From NCBI RefSeq assembly GCF_021390245.1, contig NZ_JAJUXH010000003.1, forward strand, positions 186,001-250,000: a stretch of DNA of 64,000 bases, in the 5' to 3' direction. Position 1 is the first letter of the stretch, and the number at the start of each line of letters is the position of its first letter. The DNA is from Dyadobacter sp. CY323 (GTDB lineage Bacteria; Bacteroidota; Bacteroidia; Cytophagales; Spirosomataceae). Below are positions 26,484 to 34,841 of this stretch, piece after piece. The notes under the pieces were generated by a model. It worked only from the letters and a program-made list of their open reading frames with translations, was not told the origin of the DNA and ran no database searches. The position numbers and the translations under genes are program-made.

Positions 26484-28892
26484 ATGCTTGAAAATGATAG
26501 CTTGACAGGTTCCAATGTCCTGAGTAAAGAAACCATCATCAATGATTATCGTTTAGCTTGCGAAAGTCGTCAGGTGAGCTTGCTGGGAAGGAAGGATACA
26601 ATGGGCGGTCGTTCTAAATTTGGCATTTTCGGAGACGGCAAGGAAGTGGCCCAGATCGCACTCGCGAGGGCTTTTAAGCCCGGGGATTTCCGCTCGGGGT
26701 ATTACAGGGACCAAACTATCGAAGCGGCATTAGGTAACCTTACCTGGCAGCAATTTTTTGCTCAAATGTACGCCCACGCGGATTTGGAGCACGAGCCGAG
26801 TACTGGTGGCAGATCGATGAACGGCCATTTTTCCACACGCTGGCTGGATGAGAACGGGCAGTGGCTGGACCAGACAAAATTGTATAATTCCGTTTGCGAT
26901 ATTTCTTCAACGGCTGGTCAGATCCCACGTGCAGTCGGGCTGGCCTATGCTTCCAAACTGTACCGGGAAAACAAGGAACTACATTACCTGAATACTTTTT
27001 CGCGTCAGGGAAATGAGATCGTTTTTGCGACGATCGGCGATGCTTCTACTTCTCAGGGAATGTTCTGGGAGGCAATGAATGCATCCGGCGTTTTGCAGAT
27101 CCCGATGCTCACTTCGGTTTGGGATGATGGTTATGGAATTTCTGTTCCGATTGAATATCAAACAACGAAGGGTAGCATTTCAAAAGCATTGGCGGGTCTT
27201 CAAAGGAATGAAGATGAGCCTGGTATTGAGATTATTACGGTTAGTGGGTGGGATTATCCGGCATTGATCGAGACTTATCAGAAAGCTGCGAAACTTTGCA
27301 GGGAAGAGCAAGTGCCGGTGGTGATCCATGTTACCGAACTGACGCAGCCGCAAGGCCATTCCACTTCCGGTTCACACGAGCGCTACAAATCCAAACAGAG
27401 GCTGAATTGGGAAACAGAACGGGATTGCAATATCCGCTTTCGTGACTGGATTCTGAAAAACGGGTATGCCACGGATGAAGAACTGGAGCAGATCGAAACT
27501 GAAGCCAAAGAAAAAGCATCGCAATCCCGCAACCTGGCCTGGCAGGCTTATCGAAGAGAATTAGACAAGGAATTCCTTGAAACCATACAACTGATTCAGG
27601 AGGCAGGTGCGGATAGTAAGGTGACCGGTGAGCTGAGTAATGTGGTACACGAATTATCAAAAACATATTTGCCGGTCAGGCGTGATATGGTTTCCAGTAT
27701 ACGCAAGGCATTACGGATACTTGGCAAAGAAGAATCGATCGCTAAATACGCTTTGCAGGATTTTCTTAAAACAAACCTTAAAGCAAATGCAACCCGCTTC
27801 AATACCCATCTGTATAGTGAAACTGCGGAATCTCCCCTGCATGTAACTGCTGTCGCCCCTATTTATTCGGAACAAAGTCCGACGGTTGACGGCCGGGAAG
27901 TAATCCGTTCTTTTTTCAATGCGCTTTTTGAAAAAGATCCGCGGGTAGTTGCTCTCGGTGAAGATTTGGGTATGATCGGCGATGTAAATCAGGGTTTTGC
28001 CGGTTTGCAGGAAAAATACGGTGAAGTACGGATCACCGATACAGGAATTCGTGAAGCCACCATTGTTGGTCAGGGAATCGGAATGGCGATGCGCGGATTA
28101 AGGCCCATTGTTGAAATACAATACTTCGATTACATTTATTATGCATTGGCGACGCTCACGGACGACCTGGCATCACTGCGTTACCGTACGGCCGGCGGGC
28201 AAAAAGCGCCACTCATTGTTCGCACCCGCGGCCACAGGCTTGAAGGGATCTGGCATTCCGGTTCTCCGATGGGAACGATGGTCAGCTCACTTCGCGGAAT
28301 GCATATCATCGTTCCGAGGAACTTCACACAGGCAGCCGGATTTTACAATACACTCATGAAAGGCGATGACCCGGCACTGATCGTGGAGCCTTTAAATTCA
28401 TACCGGCAAAAAGAAATCCTTCCTGATAATATCGGAGAAATCTGCGTCCCACTGGGCATTCCTGAAATAATTCGCGAAGGAAGTGACATTACCATCGTTA
28501 CTTATGGCTCCATGTGCCGTATTATAATGGAGGCCGCTTCTCAATTGGAAAGTTCAGGCATAGACGTCGAAGTGATCGATGTGCAGACACTTTTACCATT
28601 TGATATAAACAGCATCATTCTTGAATCCATAAAAAAAACCAACCGGGTCGTTTTCGCTGATGAAGACATGCCGGGAAGTGCATCGGGATATATGATGCAA
28701 CAGGTTTTGGAAAAGCAAAATGCATATCGCTGGCTTGATTCGCCACCGGTAACGATTTCTGCAAAAGACCACCGCCCACCTTATGGGTCCGATGGGGACT
28801 ATTTTTCGAAACCGAATATGGATGATATTTTTGATACTGTATATCAAATCATGCGCGAAGCAGAGCCCGATCGTTATCCGGAACTGTTTTAG
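26484..28892 (+). CDS. 2-oxoacid dehydrogenase E1, fused alpha and beta subunits
   Basis: Residues about 10-380 match the E1 alpha subunit (GGRSKFGIFGDGKEV; thiamine-diphosphate motif around GDASTSQGMFWEAMN). Residues about 470-800 match E1 beta (VVALGEDLGMIGDVNQGF, DTGIREATIVGQGIGMAMRG, HRPPYGSDGDYFS). This single-chain form is common in Bacteroidota and is usually annotated as branched-chain (2-oxoisovalerate) dehydrogenase E1. It decarboxylates a 2-oxoacid and passes the acyl group to lipoamide on E2. The ATG at 26484 is preferred over an in-frame TTG two codons earlier. E2 and E3 genes are not adjacent. Confidence 0.9.
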   Translation: MLENDSLTGSNVLSKETIINDYRLACESRQVSLLGRKDTMGGRSKFGIFGDGKEVAQIALARAFKPGDFRSGYYRDQTIEAALGNLTWQQFFAQMYAHADLEHEPSTGGRSMNGHFSTRWLDENGQWLDQTKLYNSVCDISSTAGQIPRAVGLAYASKLYRENKELHYLNTFSRQGNEIVFATIGDASTSQGMFWEAMNASGVLQIPMLTSVWDDGYGISVPIEYQTTKGSISKALAGLQRNEDEPGIEIITVSGWDYPALIETYQKAAKLCREEQVPVVIHVTELTQPQGHSTSGSHERYKSKQRLNWETERDCNIRFRDWILKNGYATDEELEQIETEAKEKASQSRNLAWQAYRRELDKEFLETIQLIQEAGADSKVTGELSNVVHELSKTYLPVRRDMVSSIRKALRILGKEESIAKYALQDFLKTNLKANATRFNTHLYSETAESPLHVTAVAPIYSEQSPTVDGREVIRSFFNALFEKDPRVVALGEDLGMIGDVNQGFAGLQEKYGEVRITDTGIREATIVGQGIGMAMRGLRPIVEIQYFDYIYYALATLTDDLASLRYRTAGGQKAPLIVRTRGHRLEGIWHSGSPMGTMVSSLRGMHIIVPRNFTQAAGFYNTLMKGDDPALIVEPLNSYRQKEILPDNIGEICVPLGIPEIIREGSDITIVTYGSMCRIIMEAASQLESSGIDVEVIDVQTLLPFDINSIILESIKKTNRVVFADEDMPGSASGYMMQQVLEKQNAYRWLDSPPVTISAKDHRPPYGSDGDYFSKPNMDDIFDTVYQIMREAEPDRYPELF

Positions 28893-28905
28893 CTAATTGA
28901 TTTTC

Positions 28906-29475
28906 ATGTATCAAAAATCAGGAAAAAGAATTTTTGACATTGTTGCAGCGGTAATAGGATTGATCATCCTGTTACCGCTTTTTGTTTTGATAACCGTGGT
29001 GTTATGGTTTCATTTCAAAGGCAAGCCGTTTTTTATACAGCCCAGGCCGGGCTTAAATGCAGCCGTTTTCAGGCTGATCAAATTTCGGACGATGTATTTG
29101 CCGGGAGATTCCGTTTCCGGTATCGGACAATTTTTGCGGAAAACATCGCTCGACGAAATACCACAGCTCTGGAATGTATTACGTGGCGATATGAGCCTGG
29201 TTGGGCCAAGACCATTGCTCGTCGAATACTTGCCGCTGTACACTGCTTCCCAAAATCTCCGGCACTCGGTACTGCCCGGAATTACCGGATTGGCGCAGAT
29301 TAGCGGACGAAATGCGATTAACTGGGACCAAAAATTTCGCTTCGATTTATACTATATCAAAAACCAATCACTTGCGCTCGATCTGAAAATCCTCCTTTTA
29401 ACCATAAAAAAGGTTATCCTACGAGAAGGCATCGAATTAGAGGATCAGAAATTTAATGGCCCATTATCAAGATGA
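28906..29475 (+). CDS. Small phosphoglycosyl transferase (PglC-like sugar transferase)
   Basis: The 189-residue protein has one N-terminal membrane-embedded helix ([18 protein letters not shown]) and the monotopic phosphoglycosyl transferase core: [10 protein letters not shown], then [21 protein letters not shown]. Such enzymes transfer a sugar phosphate from a UDP-sugar to undecaprenyl phosphate at the inner membrane, starting a glycan. The short length fits PglC rather than the larger WbaP type. ATG at 28906 is preferred over TTG at 28897. It begins a three-gene unit and overlaps the acetyltransferase gene by four bases. Confidence 0.87.
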   Translation: MYQKSGKRIFDIVAAVIGLIILLPLFVLITVVLWFHFKGKPFFIQPRPGLNAAVFRLIKFRTMYLPGDSVSGIGQFLRKTSLDEIPQLWNVLRGDMSLVGPRPLLVEYLPLYTASQNLRHSVLPGITGLAQISGRNAINWDQKFRFDLYYIKNQSLALDLKILLLTIKKVILREGIELEDQKFNGPLSR

Positions 29476-30062
29476 TTATATATGGAGCAGGCGGACATGC
29501 AAAAGTGATATCGGGTATTCTCGCAGCTTGCGGCGAAACTCTTCTACTCGTTTTTGACGACGATATTACCAGAAACTCGTTTTCCAATTCGGTGGAGGTC
29601 GTATCCTATATTCCGGAATTATTTCCCGATGAAAACCTGATCATTGCGATCGGAGATAATTTGGTCAGAAGATCGATTGCGTCGAAGGTTTCACATCAAT
29701 TCGGAAACGCCATTCATCCCAGTGCGCTGATTGACACTGAGGTTTGCAAAAACAGCGGAATTGTAATCATGCAAAATGTGGTCATTCAGGCGGGATCAAG
29801 CATTGGAACTCATGTGATCGTAAATACCTCGGCCGTTGTCGATCACGATTGCGCATTGGGTGATTTTGTACATGTAGGCCCGGGAGCTACCTTGTGCGGG
29901 AATGTGGTCGTAGGTGAAAACACGCTGGTTGGAGCTGGCAGTACGGTTATTCCAAATATACAAATTGGCAAAAATTGCAAAATTGGCGCCGGAACCGTCG
30001 TAACGAAAGACATTCCGGACAACGTAACCGTTTACGGTAATCCAGGTAAAATCATTCTATAA
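29472..30062 (+). CDS. PglD/NeuD-like sugar O/N-acetyltransferase
   Basis: The 196-residue protein has the N-terminal Rossmann-like [15 protein letters not shown] motif and a C-terminal left-handed beta-helix of hexapeptide repeats ([46 protein letters not shown]). This is the PglD/NeuD family, which acetylates UDP-amino sugars such as UDP-4-amino-4,6-dideoxy-GlcNAc. It overlaps the upstream transferase gene (ATGA) and is nine bases before the aminotransferase gene, matching the PglC-PglD-PglE gene order. Confidence 0.88.
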   Translation: MIIYGAGGHAKVISGILAACGETLLLVFDDDITRNSFSNSVEVVSYIPELFPDENLIIAIGDNLVRRSIASKVSHQFGNAIHPSALIDTEVCKNSGIVIMQNVVIQAGSSIGTHVIVNTSAVVDHDCALGDFVHVGPGATLCGNVVVGENTLVGAGSTVIPNIQIGKNCKIGAGTVVTKDIPDNVTVYGNPGKIIL

Positions 30063-30071
30063 AGGCACACT

Positions 30072-31211
30072 ATGAACACTAAGATCTGGCTTTCTCCCCC
30101 ACAGATGAGCGGAGAAGAAATGAAGTATATCGAGGAAGCATTTGCCACAAACTGGATTGCCCCAGTAGGCGCAAATGTCGGTGAGTTTGAAAATGATTTG
30201 TGTAAATACACGGGTAGTAAACACGCTCTTGCATTATCGTCGGGAACTGCGGCCATACACGTGGCTTTGGATGTTTTAGGAGTGACGAAAGATGACATTG
30301 TTCTTTGCCAATCCCTGACATTCGTCGCCAGCGCCAACCCGATCGTTTATCTCGGAGCAAACCCAGTTTTCATTGATAGCGAACCCACAACCTGGAATAT
30401 GTGTCCGGAGGCATTGGAAACCGCCATTAAGCACTTTGTAAATCTTGGTAAAAAGCCGAAAGCAGTGATTGTCGTCCATCTTTACGGGATGCCAGCCAGG
30501 CTCAGGGAGATTATATATGTATGCAGAAAATACGGTATTCCGATGGTGGAAGATGCAGCTGAAGCACTTGGCTCCGAATACTTCGGACAGAAACTCGGGA
30601 CGCTCGGAGACCTCGGCATTCTTTCGTTTAATGGAAATAAAATCATCACCACTTCGGGAGGCGGCGCGGTACTTTCCGGCAGGGAAGAATATATTAAAAA
30701 AGCCAGGCACCTGTCGACGCAGGCCAGGGACGAAGCCGCACATTATGAGCATTCTGAAATTGGCTACAATTACCGACTGAGTAACGTTTGCGCAGGCATT
30801 GGCAGAGGACAAATGGAAGTTGTAGCAAATCGGGTATCCGGCCGGCGTTCCAATTTTAGTTTGTATAAAAATTTCTTAGTACAAATTCCAGGGATCACAT
30901 TTCAGGAAGAACCGGAGCGTTTCTCATCGAACCGATGGTTAACCGTTGTCCTTTTCGATGAAGGTAAATCAACATTATCCGCCATTGAAATCAAGTCTCA
31001 CTTTGACAAAATGAATATCGAAACCCGGCTGATCTGGAAACCGATGCATTTGCAACCCGTATTTAGAAAAGCGTATTACTTTGGCGGAAAATGTTCCGAA
31101 AAATTATTCGCTACCGGTTTATGCCTGCCTTCCGGATCTGATTTGAGAGAAGCAGAAATCTTCCGCATTTGCACTCAGATTGTTGACCTGCACAAAAGCA
31201 AAAGAGGCTGA
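30072..31211 (+). CDS. DegT/DnrJ/EryC1/StrS-type sugar aminotransferase (PglE-like)
   Basis: The 379-residue PLP enzyme matches sugar-nucleotide aminotransferases: NWIAPVGANVGEFEND, ALSSGTAAIHVALDVL, VEDAAEALGSEY and the PLP-lysine region SFNGNKIITTSGGG. It would convert a UDP-4-keto-6-deoxy sugar to the 4-amino sugar using glutamate, supplying the substrate of the adjacent acetyltransferase. The required 4,6-dehydratase (PglF-like) is not in the window. A hairpin overlaps its stop codon. Confidence 0.88.
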   Translation: MNTKIWLSPPQMSGEEMKYIEEAFATNWIAPVGANVGEFENDLCKYTGSKHALALSSGTAAIHVALDVLGVTKDDIVLCQSLTFVASANPIVYLGANPVFIDSEPTTWNMCPEALETAIKHFVNLGKKPKAVIVVHLYGMPARLREIIYVCRKYGIPMVEDAAEALGSEYFGQKLGTLGDLGILSFNGNKIITTSGGGAVLSGREEYIKKARHLSTQARDEAAHYEHSEIGYNYRLSNVCAGIGRGQMEVVANRVSGRRSNFSLYKNFLVQIPGITFQEEPERFSSNRWLTVVLFDEGKSTLSAIEIKSHFDKMNIETRLIWKPMHLQPVFRKAYYFGGKCSEKLFATGLCLPSGSDLREAEIFRICTQIVDLHKSKRG

Positions 31212-31235
31212 ATGTGACGATTTTCACATTCAGCC
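31206..31235. terminator. Bidirectional terminator hairpin
   Basis: GGCTGAATGTGA (31206-31217) and TCACATTCAGCC (31224-31235) pair perfectly over 12 bases with a six-base loop. The left arm contains the stop codon of the aminotransferase gene. On the minus strand the hairpin is followed by a T-rich stretch, so it can also end the convergent FKBP gene. Confidence 0.75.
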
Positions 31236-31257
31236 CCCATTCAATTTTAGTTATTTC

Positions 31258-32115
31258 TTACGGCAATACTTCAAGTTCAAATTGCAGCGGTGTAAACGGT
31301 GGTACTGACCCGTAACCAGTTGCTTTATAGCCGAGAGACGACGGGAAAATCACAATTGTTTTCTCCGTTTTTCTCATTTTCTGAACAGCGGAGTCGAAGC
31401 CTTCTATCACATTATTTGTGCCGGTTGTGATGTTTAGTGTGCCCTCATCAAATTTATTTCCGTTTAAGAAAGTGCCTTTATATTTCACACTAACAGATTT
31501 CCCGGTTCCAAGTTTGTCGCCAGTAACTGTGTTTGTTCGCACGATCACCAGATTACCCGCTGTTCTCTCGGCAACCTCAAATTTCTTTTGCAGTAGGTAT
31601 TCATCGATTTGCTGAACTTCTGTGCGGGTTTTTAGAAATTCAACTTCAAGCCTGATTGGTGAATAGGCGGGAATGTTAACTCGCTCTACATTGCCGAAAG
31701 CCAGGTAATATGGAAGCAGGAAAGTCGTCTTCTCACCTGTTTTCATTAAAAATATAGCTCTCTCCAATCCTGCAAAACCAGTCCAATACCCTTCCGCTGG
31801 AAAACTGTAAGTAGAATCGCCGGGACTTGACAATACTTTTGAACCATTAAGAAGATATCCCGTGAATTTCACTGAGGCTGCATCGCCTTTTTTAGCCCGT
31901 TCACCCGCCGGGTTCGTTTTTCTGGTAATGTAGTACAATCCAGAACTATCTTTCGCCGCCTTCGTACCAAGACTATCTGTCTTGATATATGCCTGAATGG
32001 CAGTCTCATTTTCTACAATTTTTTCCTCATCCTGATTGCCATCCTTATCCATACAGCCTGTGAGACCGACAATCATGGACATCATTAAATAAACTACTGG
32101 AATAATACGCTTCAT
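31258..32115 (-). CDS. Double FKBP-type peptidyl-prolyl isomerase lipoprotein
   Basis: A lipoprotein signal (MMSMIVGLTGC) directs it to the envelope. Two FKBP-like domains follow, at about residues 75-160 and 190-284. The second has KYKGTFLNGNKFDEG, VIEGFDSAVQKMRKTEK and VPPFTPLQFELEVL, and the first has AASVKFTGYLLNGSKV. FKBP domains speed proline isomerisation during folding of exported proteins. The repeated domain is typical of Bacteroidota outer-membrane FKBP lipoproteins, some tied to gliding (GldI-like). Confidence 0.87.
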   Translation of the reverse strand: MKRIIPVVYLMMSMIVGLTGCMDKDGNQDEEKIVENETAIQAYIKTDSLGTKAAKDSSGLYYITRKTNPAGERAKKGDAASVKFTGYLLNGSKVLSSPGDSTYSFPAEGYWTGFAGLERAIFLMKTGEKTTFLLPYYLAFGNVERVNIPAYSPIRLEVEFLKTRTEVQQIDEYLLQKKFEVAERTAGNLVIVRTNTVTGDKLGTGKSVSVKYKGTFLNGNKFDEGTLNITTGTNNVIEGFDSAVQKMRKTEKTIVIFPSSLGYKATGYGSVPPFTPLQFELEVLP

Positions 32116-32194
32116 TTCGTTGCTTTCTTTACTTTAACTAAATGTGATACTGATAATTTAAATCAAGACTACTGGCAAGTTTCATTGGTTGTAA

Positions 32195-32857
32195 TCATAG
32201 GTGCAAAACATTGATTTTTACATTTTTTTCAAAGAATTTACAAAAACCGGTCAGCGGACACTGCAAACACTTTGGACTCCGGGCTACACAAATGTACCGT
32301 CCATGCAAAATAAGCCAGTGATGCGCCTTGTGAACGAGTTCCGATGGAATATATTTTACCAGCTCTCTTTCCACGGCCAATGGGGTGGTTGCAGTTGCAG
32401 GTACTAATCCCAAACGATGCGAAACCCGGAAAACATGCGTGTCCACCGCCATCGCTGGCTGATTGAAAATCACTGACGCAATTACATTCGCTGTTTTGCG
32501 GCCAACACCCGGTAATTTCTGCAGGTCATCTACGGAAGCCGGCACCTCGGAGGCAAACTGCTCTACCAGCATTCTGGCCATTCCAACCAGGTGCTTACTC
32601 TTGTTATTTGGGTAAGAAATAGATCGGATGTATGTGAAAACCTCCTCGGCATTGGATGCTGCGAGGGATTCGGGGTCCGGGAACCGCTCAAATAGAGGGG
32701 GCGTTACTATATTCACTCGTTTGTCCGTGCACTGGGCGGATAGAATTACAGAAACCAGGAGCTCGTACGGATTGGAATAATGCAGCTCGGTTTCAGGTTC
32801 GGGAAAGTTTTGGGTAAAGTAATTTAGAAATAAATTAAAACGCTCTTGTCTTTGCAT
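32195..32857 (-). CDS. nth: Endonuclease III (DNA glycosylase/AP lyase)
   Basis: The 220-residue enzyme has the helix-hairpin-helix LPGVGRKTANVIASV with catalytic Lys121, the catalytic Asp139 in MAVDTHVFRVSHRLGL, and a [4Fe-4S] cluster site at Cys190, Cys197, Cys200 and Cys206 (C-x6-C-x2-C-x5-C). It removes oxidised pyrimidines and nicks the abasic site in base-excision repair. The length is normal. It stands alone between the FKBP gene and the sigma-factor unit. Confidence 0.95.
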   Translation of the reverse strand: MQRQERFNLFLNYFTQNFPEPETELHYSNPYELLVSVILSAQCTDKRVNIVTPPLFERFPDPESLAASNAEEVFTYIRSISYPNNKSKHLVGMARMLVEQFASEVPASVDDLQKLPGVGRKTANVIASVIFNQPAMAVDTHVFRVSHRLGLVPATATTPLAVERELVKYIPSELVHKAHHWLILHGRYICVARSPKCLQCPLTGFCKFFEKNVKINVLHL

Positions 32858-32891
32858 ACACGCTATACTGGCTGGAAAGTAACAACAAAAC

Positions 32892-32915
32892 CCAGCTACT
32901 CACGAGAATAGCTGG
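32892..32915. repeat. Hairpin CCAGCTA...TAGCTGG
   Basis: Seven-base arms 32892-32898 and 32909-32915 flank a ten-base loop, between nth and the sigma-factor unit. Together with the stronger hairpin next to it, it may back up termination. No U-tract follows on the plus strand beyond the A-run. Confidence 0.45.
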
Positions 32916-32918
32916 CAC

Positions 32919-32957
32919 AAAAAAACCTGCTGCTTCCTAATTCAGAAGTGCAGCAGG
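32919..32957 (-). terminator. Intrinsic terminator of the sigma-factor unit
   Basis: On the minus strand CCTGCTGC (32957-32950) pairs with GCAGCAGG (32933-32926) and is followed by seven T residues. The stop codon of the small protein at 32937-32939 lies inside the 16-base loop, so the terminator overlaps the coding end. Confidence 0.8.
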
Positions 32958-33185
32958 TCTGTTATAAGAAAATTGTCTTGAATAATTAAAAACCTCAGAA
33001 ATGGATTTCTCTGACGGAGTCCTGACAATTTTATTCATCTGGCCCTGTATTTCAAGAGAATCCAGATAAAAGTTCATCAAGTTATCGTCAAGCGCGAGAG
33101 CTTCAACAATCAGTTCATTTTCATTCTCTGTTGTCTCGGCATATAAATACCTTACAACATCATCGTAAGTAAAAGTTTTTGTCAT
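32937..33185 (-). CDS. Small protein co-transcribed with an ECF sigma factor
   Basis: The 82-residue protein (MTKTFTYDDVVRYLYAET...) is acidic and helical at its start, with no membrane segment. It overlaps the end of the ECF sigma gene by 26 bases and shares its terminator, so the two are surely one transcript. The position is where an anti-sigma or regulatory partner usually lies, but the usual zinc-finger HxxxCxxC motif is absent. An ATG four codons upstream (33197) is possible. The function is unknown. Confidence 0.65.
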   Translation of the reverse strand: MTKTFTYDDVVRYLYAETTENENELIVEALALDDNLMNFYLDSLEIQGQMNKIVRTPSEKSISEVFNYSRQFSYNRPAALLN

Positions 33186-33759
33186 ACTGTGGGGCACGTT
33201 GGTTAAATTGCTTACGCAGATTAATTAACGCGTAACGCATTCTCCCCAATGCCGTATTAATACTCACACCTGTTGCATCCGCAATTTCCTGAAAGCTCAT
33301 GTCCTCATAATGGCGCATGATCAGAACTTGCTTCTGAACGTCGGGTAACCGCTGGATCATCTCCCGCAGCTGCTCATGTGTCTCCTGACGAATCTGGATC
33401 GACTCTACGGAATCTTCCGAAAAATCCAATGTATTAAAAACACTGCTTCCATCTTCGAACACTACATTGGGGTAGCGTTTATCGCGTCTGAAATAATCAA
33501 TGGCAAGGTTGTGAGCGATACGTATAATCCATGGCAGGAATTTGCCCTCATCGTTATATCTACCCCCTTTTATCGTATCGACAGCCTTTATAAATGTATC
33601 CTGTAATAAATCTTCGGCTACATATTGGTCTTTTACAATCAGATAAATAGTGGTGTAAATTCTGGATTTATGACGCTGAACAAGCTTTTCAAAAGCCTTT
33701 TCATTACCACGGATATACAATGTTACCAACTCACTGTCGCTAACTAGGACTTTCTCCAT
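33160..33759 (-). CDS. ECF-type RNA polymerase sigma factor
   Basis: The 199-residue protein has sigma region 2 (about residues 24-95: YLIVKDQYVAEDLLQDTF, RIAHNLAIDYFRRD) and region 4 (about 135-188: VLIMRHYEDMSFQEIADATG). It is a group 4 sigma-70 factor that directs RNA polymerase to a regulon of its own. A small acidic protein is encoded immediately downstream with overlap. No membrane anti-sigma factor is next to it, unlike SusCD-linked ECF factors. Confidence 0.9.
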   Translation of the reverse strand: MEKVLVSDSELVTLYIRGNEKAFEKLVQRHKSRIYTTIYLIVKDQYVAEDLLQDTFIKAVDTIKGGRYNDEGKFLPWIIRIAHNLAIDYFRRDKRYPNVVFEDGSSVFNTLDFSEDSVESIQIRQETHEQLREMIQRLPDVQKQVLIMRHYEDMSFQEIADATGVSINTALGRMRYALINLRKQFNQRAPQYDKNFYLR

Positions 33760-33864
33760 TTTACTATTCGATTTAGTTAACGTAGAGCGGTTCGTCGATA
33801 TTGTTTCTCCTTTCTGTTTGATGAAAAATTTGAAGAGGTACTAGGTACTTCGAATTATATAAAT

Positions 33865-33896
33865 CAAAGAAATAGATTTGAAAAATAATTTGCAAA
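33865..33896 (-). promoter_or_regulatory. Candidate promoter of the ECF sigma-factor gene
   Basis: On the minus strand TTTG (33896-33893), a 20-base spacer and TTTCTTTG (33872-33865) fit the Bacteroidota promoter with one mismatch to TAnnTTTG. Transcription would start near 33859, giving a leader of about 100 bases. Confidence 0.4.
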
Positions 33897-34021
33897 TCTT
33901 TAGGTTTCTTTTTTAAGTAAAATATTTTTCATTAACACATGTTAACAAGTAACGCACATTTTTAAGAATATTCATTCATTCACTCGACTCTCTTTTCCTT
34001 TTGTAATATAAAATAGAACTT

Positions 34022-34038
34022 ATCGTATAATATACGAT
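34022..34038. promoter_or_regulatory. 17-bp palindrome upstream of yjjG
   Basis: ATCGTAT (34022-34028), three spacer bases and ATACGAT (34032-34038) form a perfect inverted repeat. It is about 100 bases before the yjjG start. It may be an operator, but AT-rich palindromes arise by chance easily. Confidence 0.3.
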
Positions 34039-34139
34039 GTAAACGGTCTATCCGGATTGATTTGCCGGTAGAACTTTTACTTTTATTGTGTTTTAACGGA
34101 AATTTAACTTTTTTAATAAATATTGAACTTTTCCTAGAT

Positions 34140-34835
34140 ATGAAGTATAAACATATCTTTTTCGATCTTGACCACACATTATGGGATTTTGAGAAAAATT
34201 CTTCGGAGTCATTAACGGAAATCTTCCATCAGCTGACCCTAAACCTGTACGGCATTGCGTCCCTGGAAGCATTCATTAATTCCTTTCTGCGGATCAACAC
34301 TGAACTTTGGGATGCTTTCGATCGGGGAAAAGTGCACCATACCTATATACGTGAAAACCGGTTTAAGATGGTGTTTGATGAATTGGGTGTGATGTGCCCC
34401 GACAATCACACTGAAATAGGGGAACTATACCTTCGTGCCCTGCCTGATAAAAAACATTTGCTGGAAGGTGCGCTCGATCTACTGACATATACCCACTCAG
34501 CCGGCTATCGGTTGCATATTATAACAAATGGATTCAACGAAATTCAGGCAAAGAAAATCGCCAGTTCAGAAATCGGTCACTTTTTTGAGAATGTGGTCAC
34601 TTTTGAGACAGCGAGCGCAAAAAAACCGGATCCAAGAATCTTCGAATATGCCCTGGAAATTGCAGGCGCATCACCAGAGGAATGCATCATGGTGGGAGAC
34701 AACTGGATCGCCGATATCCTTGGGGCTAAAAAAGTAGGAATCGACACCGCCTACCTGAATCCTGCTGGCCTGAAATTCGACGAATCTCCTACTTACGATA
34801 TCAATCGGCTGGAAGAATTGATGTTGATTCTTTAA
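34140..34835 (+). CDS. yjjG: YjjG-family HAD nucleotidase
   Basis: The 231-residue protein is a HAD-superfamily phosphatase: motif I FFDLDHTLWDFE, motif II ITNG, motif III Lys in SAKKPDPRIFEYAL and motif IV MVGDNWIADILGAKKVG. YjjG-type enzymes remove phosphate from non-canonical pyrimidine nucleotides. The ATG at 34140 is chosen because the family begins three or four residues before the DLDHT motif; an upstream in-frame start adds 26 unmatched residues. It ends six bases before the convergent PhyH gene. Confidence 0.88.
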   Translation: MKYKHIFFDLDHTLWDFEKNSSESLTEIFHQLTLNLYGIASLEAFINSFLRINTELWDAFDRGKVHHTYIRENRFKMVFDELGVMCPDNHTEIGELYLRALPDKKHLLEGALDLLTYTHSAGYRLHIITNGFNEIQAKKIASSEIGHFFENVVTFETASAKKPDPRIFEYALEIAGASPEECIMVGDNWIADILGAKKVGIDTAYLNPAGLKFDESPTYDINRLEELMLIL

Positions 34836-34841
34836 ATGGCC

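Larger units (their letters stand above)
33760..34139. other. AT-rich divergent intergenic region (sigma factor / yjjG)
   Basis: This 380-base gap has no supported gene. It contains a candidate promoter for the sigma-factor unit (33865-33896) and a 17-base palindrome (34022-34038). A 65-codon minus-strand ORF here overlaps the yjjG start and has no family features. Confidence 0.6.

Noticed and set aside
33980..34177. 65-codon minus-strand ORF upstream of yjjG
   Set aside because: It overlaps the yjjG start, is Lys/Ile-rich with no family features and sits in an AT-rich gap.
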